This document shows, in pieces, positions 38,391 to 38,685 of a stretch of DNA of 38,685 nt. The position numbers and the translations under genes were made by a program. Location of the stretch: positions 1 through 38,685 of the forward strand of contig CAZNYG010000009.1 in assembly GCA_964577205.1 (NCBI GenBank), in the 5' to 3' direction. The number at the start of each line of letters is the position of its first letter. Within the stretch, counting starts at the first letter, position 1. Source of the DNA: CAZNYG01 sp964577205. GTDB taxonomy: Bacteria > Elusimicrobiota > Endomicrobiia > Endomicrobiales > CAIRNS01. The notes below the pieces were generated by a model. It made no database searches. It saw only the letters and a program-made list of their open reading frames with translations, and was not told where the DNA came from.

Positions 38391-38685
38391 ATGAAAAATC
38401 TGCTGGCAAAGATCCTCAAACCCCAGGTGCTTATCATCCTCGGTACCGTGGCAGCGTCTATCGCTCTTTCGTTCATCATAGTCAACTCCATCATTATCCC
38501 CGGCGCCCTGAAGAAATACGGCCTCGCGCCCGTTCCTGCGGCCAAAGCCGAAGAGAAAAAAGAAGCGAAGGAACCAAAAAAAGAAGCCAAAGAAGGCGGG
38601 AAAGAAAAGGCCGGCGCGAAGAAAGAGATCGGGCCCATGTTCAATCTCAATCCCATTATCGTCAACGTGGCCGGTTCGGACGCTC
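38391..38685 (+). CDS. fliL: Flagellar basal-body-associated protein FliL (cut by window end)
   Basis: 98 codons are present. A membrane helix (about 12-36; VLIILGTVAASIALSFIIVNSII) is followed by a Lys/Glu/Ala-rich linker (about 50-78), and then the start of the conserved periplasmic domain (GPMFNLNPIIVNVAGSDA), which matches the FliL opening (L-x-P-[FI]-x-V-N). FliL forms rings around stators and supports torque. It follows motB3 after a terminator-like hairpin. Confidence 0.85.
   Translation, partial: MKNLLAKILKPQVLIILGTVAASIALSFIIVNSIIIPGALKKYGLAPVPAAKAEEKKEAKEPKKEAKEGGKEKAGAKKEIGPMFNLNPIIVNVAGSDA

Overview
The window is chromosomal DNA from a Gram-negative (diderm-type), motile, moderately GC-rich bacterium. 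It holds a translation operon end (four tRNA genes and the first codons of EF-Tu, minus strand), a sensory cassette on the minus strand, and a long motility and chemotaxis region on the plus strand. A sigma-54-controlled flagellar regulon, CheX, the TIGR02530-type flagellar operon protein and many intergenic palindromes suggest a deep-branching uncultured lineage (for example Omnitrophota, Elusimicrobiota or Auribacterota), but no rRNA or marker here fixes the phylum.

Region 1 (1-6640, minus strand). Read on the minus strand the order is tRNA-Thr(TGT), tRNA-Tyr(GTA), tRNA-Gly(TCC), tRNA-Thr(GGT), tuf, the same order as the enterobacterial thrU-tyrU-glyT-thrT-tufB operon. Here tRNA-Thr(TGT) is separated from tRNA-Tyr by about 5.7 kb that carries five genes: a periplasmic binding protein, a membrane HAMP histidine kinase, a triple-receiver protein, a double-receiver protein and a second membrane histidine kinase. 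The cassette has its own promoter, and the displaced tRNAs have a consensus promoter overlapping the stop codon of the last cassette gene. A 45-bp copy of the 3' half of tRNA-Thr(GGT) lies between that tRNA and tuf.

Region 2 (6776-8258) holds a small zinc-ribbon protein, a SpoU/TrmH-type RNA methyltransferase and an FmdB-like zinc ribbon.

Region 3 (8260-14239, plus) carries motA-motB, a PilZ protein, a three-PAS hybrid kinase and an NtrC-type regulator with GAFTDA in place of GAFTGA. Region 4 (14240-15409) is a decayed chemotaxis spot: the first 63 codons of a chemoreceptor abut the last about 65 codons of CheR, followed by a chain of hairpins. Region 5 (15410-22393) carries cheY, cheA (two HPt domains), cheY, cheX, flgN, a PAS kinase whose phospho-acceptor His is replaced by Ser, and a second NtrC-type regulator.

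Region 6 (22742-38685) is the structural locus: a sigma-54 promoter, then flgB-flgC-fliE-fliF-fliG-fliH-fliI-fliJ-motE-like; a second sigma-54 promoter, then fliK-flgD-TIGR02530-flgE-motA2-motB2-motB3-fliL (cut by the window end). fliG is split by an A7 run. motB3 lacks the ion-binding Asp of MotB. The likely logic is that the kinase/NtrC pair activates sigma-54 promoters for basal body and hook genes, while the che genes, two stator systems and PilZ tune rotation.

Almost every intergenic gap of the motility region is filled by imperfect inverted repeats built from a few recurring short words. No transposase, integrase, CRISPR array, rRNA or recognised riboswitch was found.
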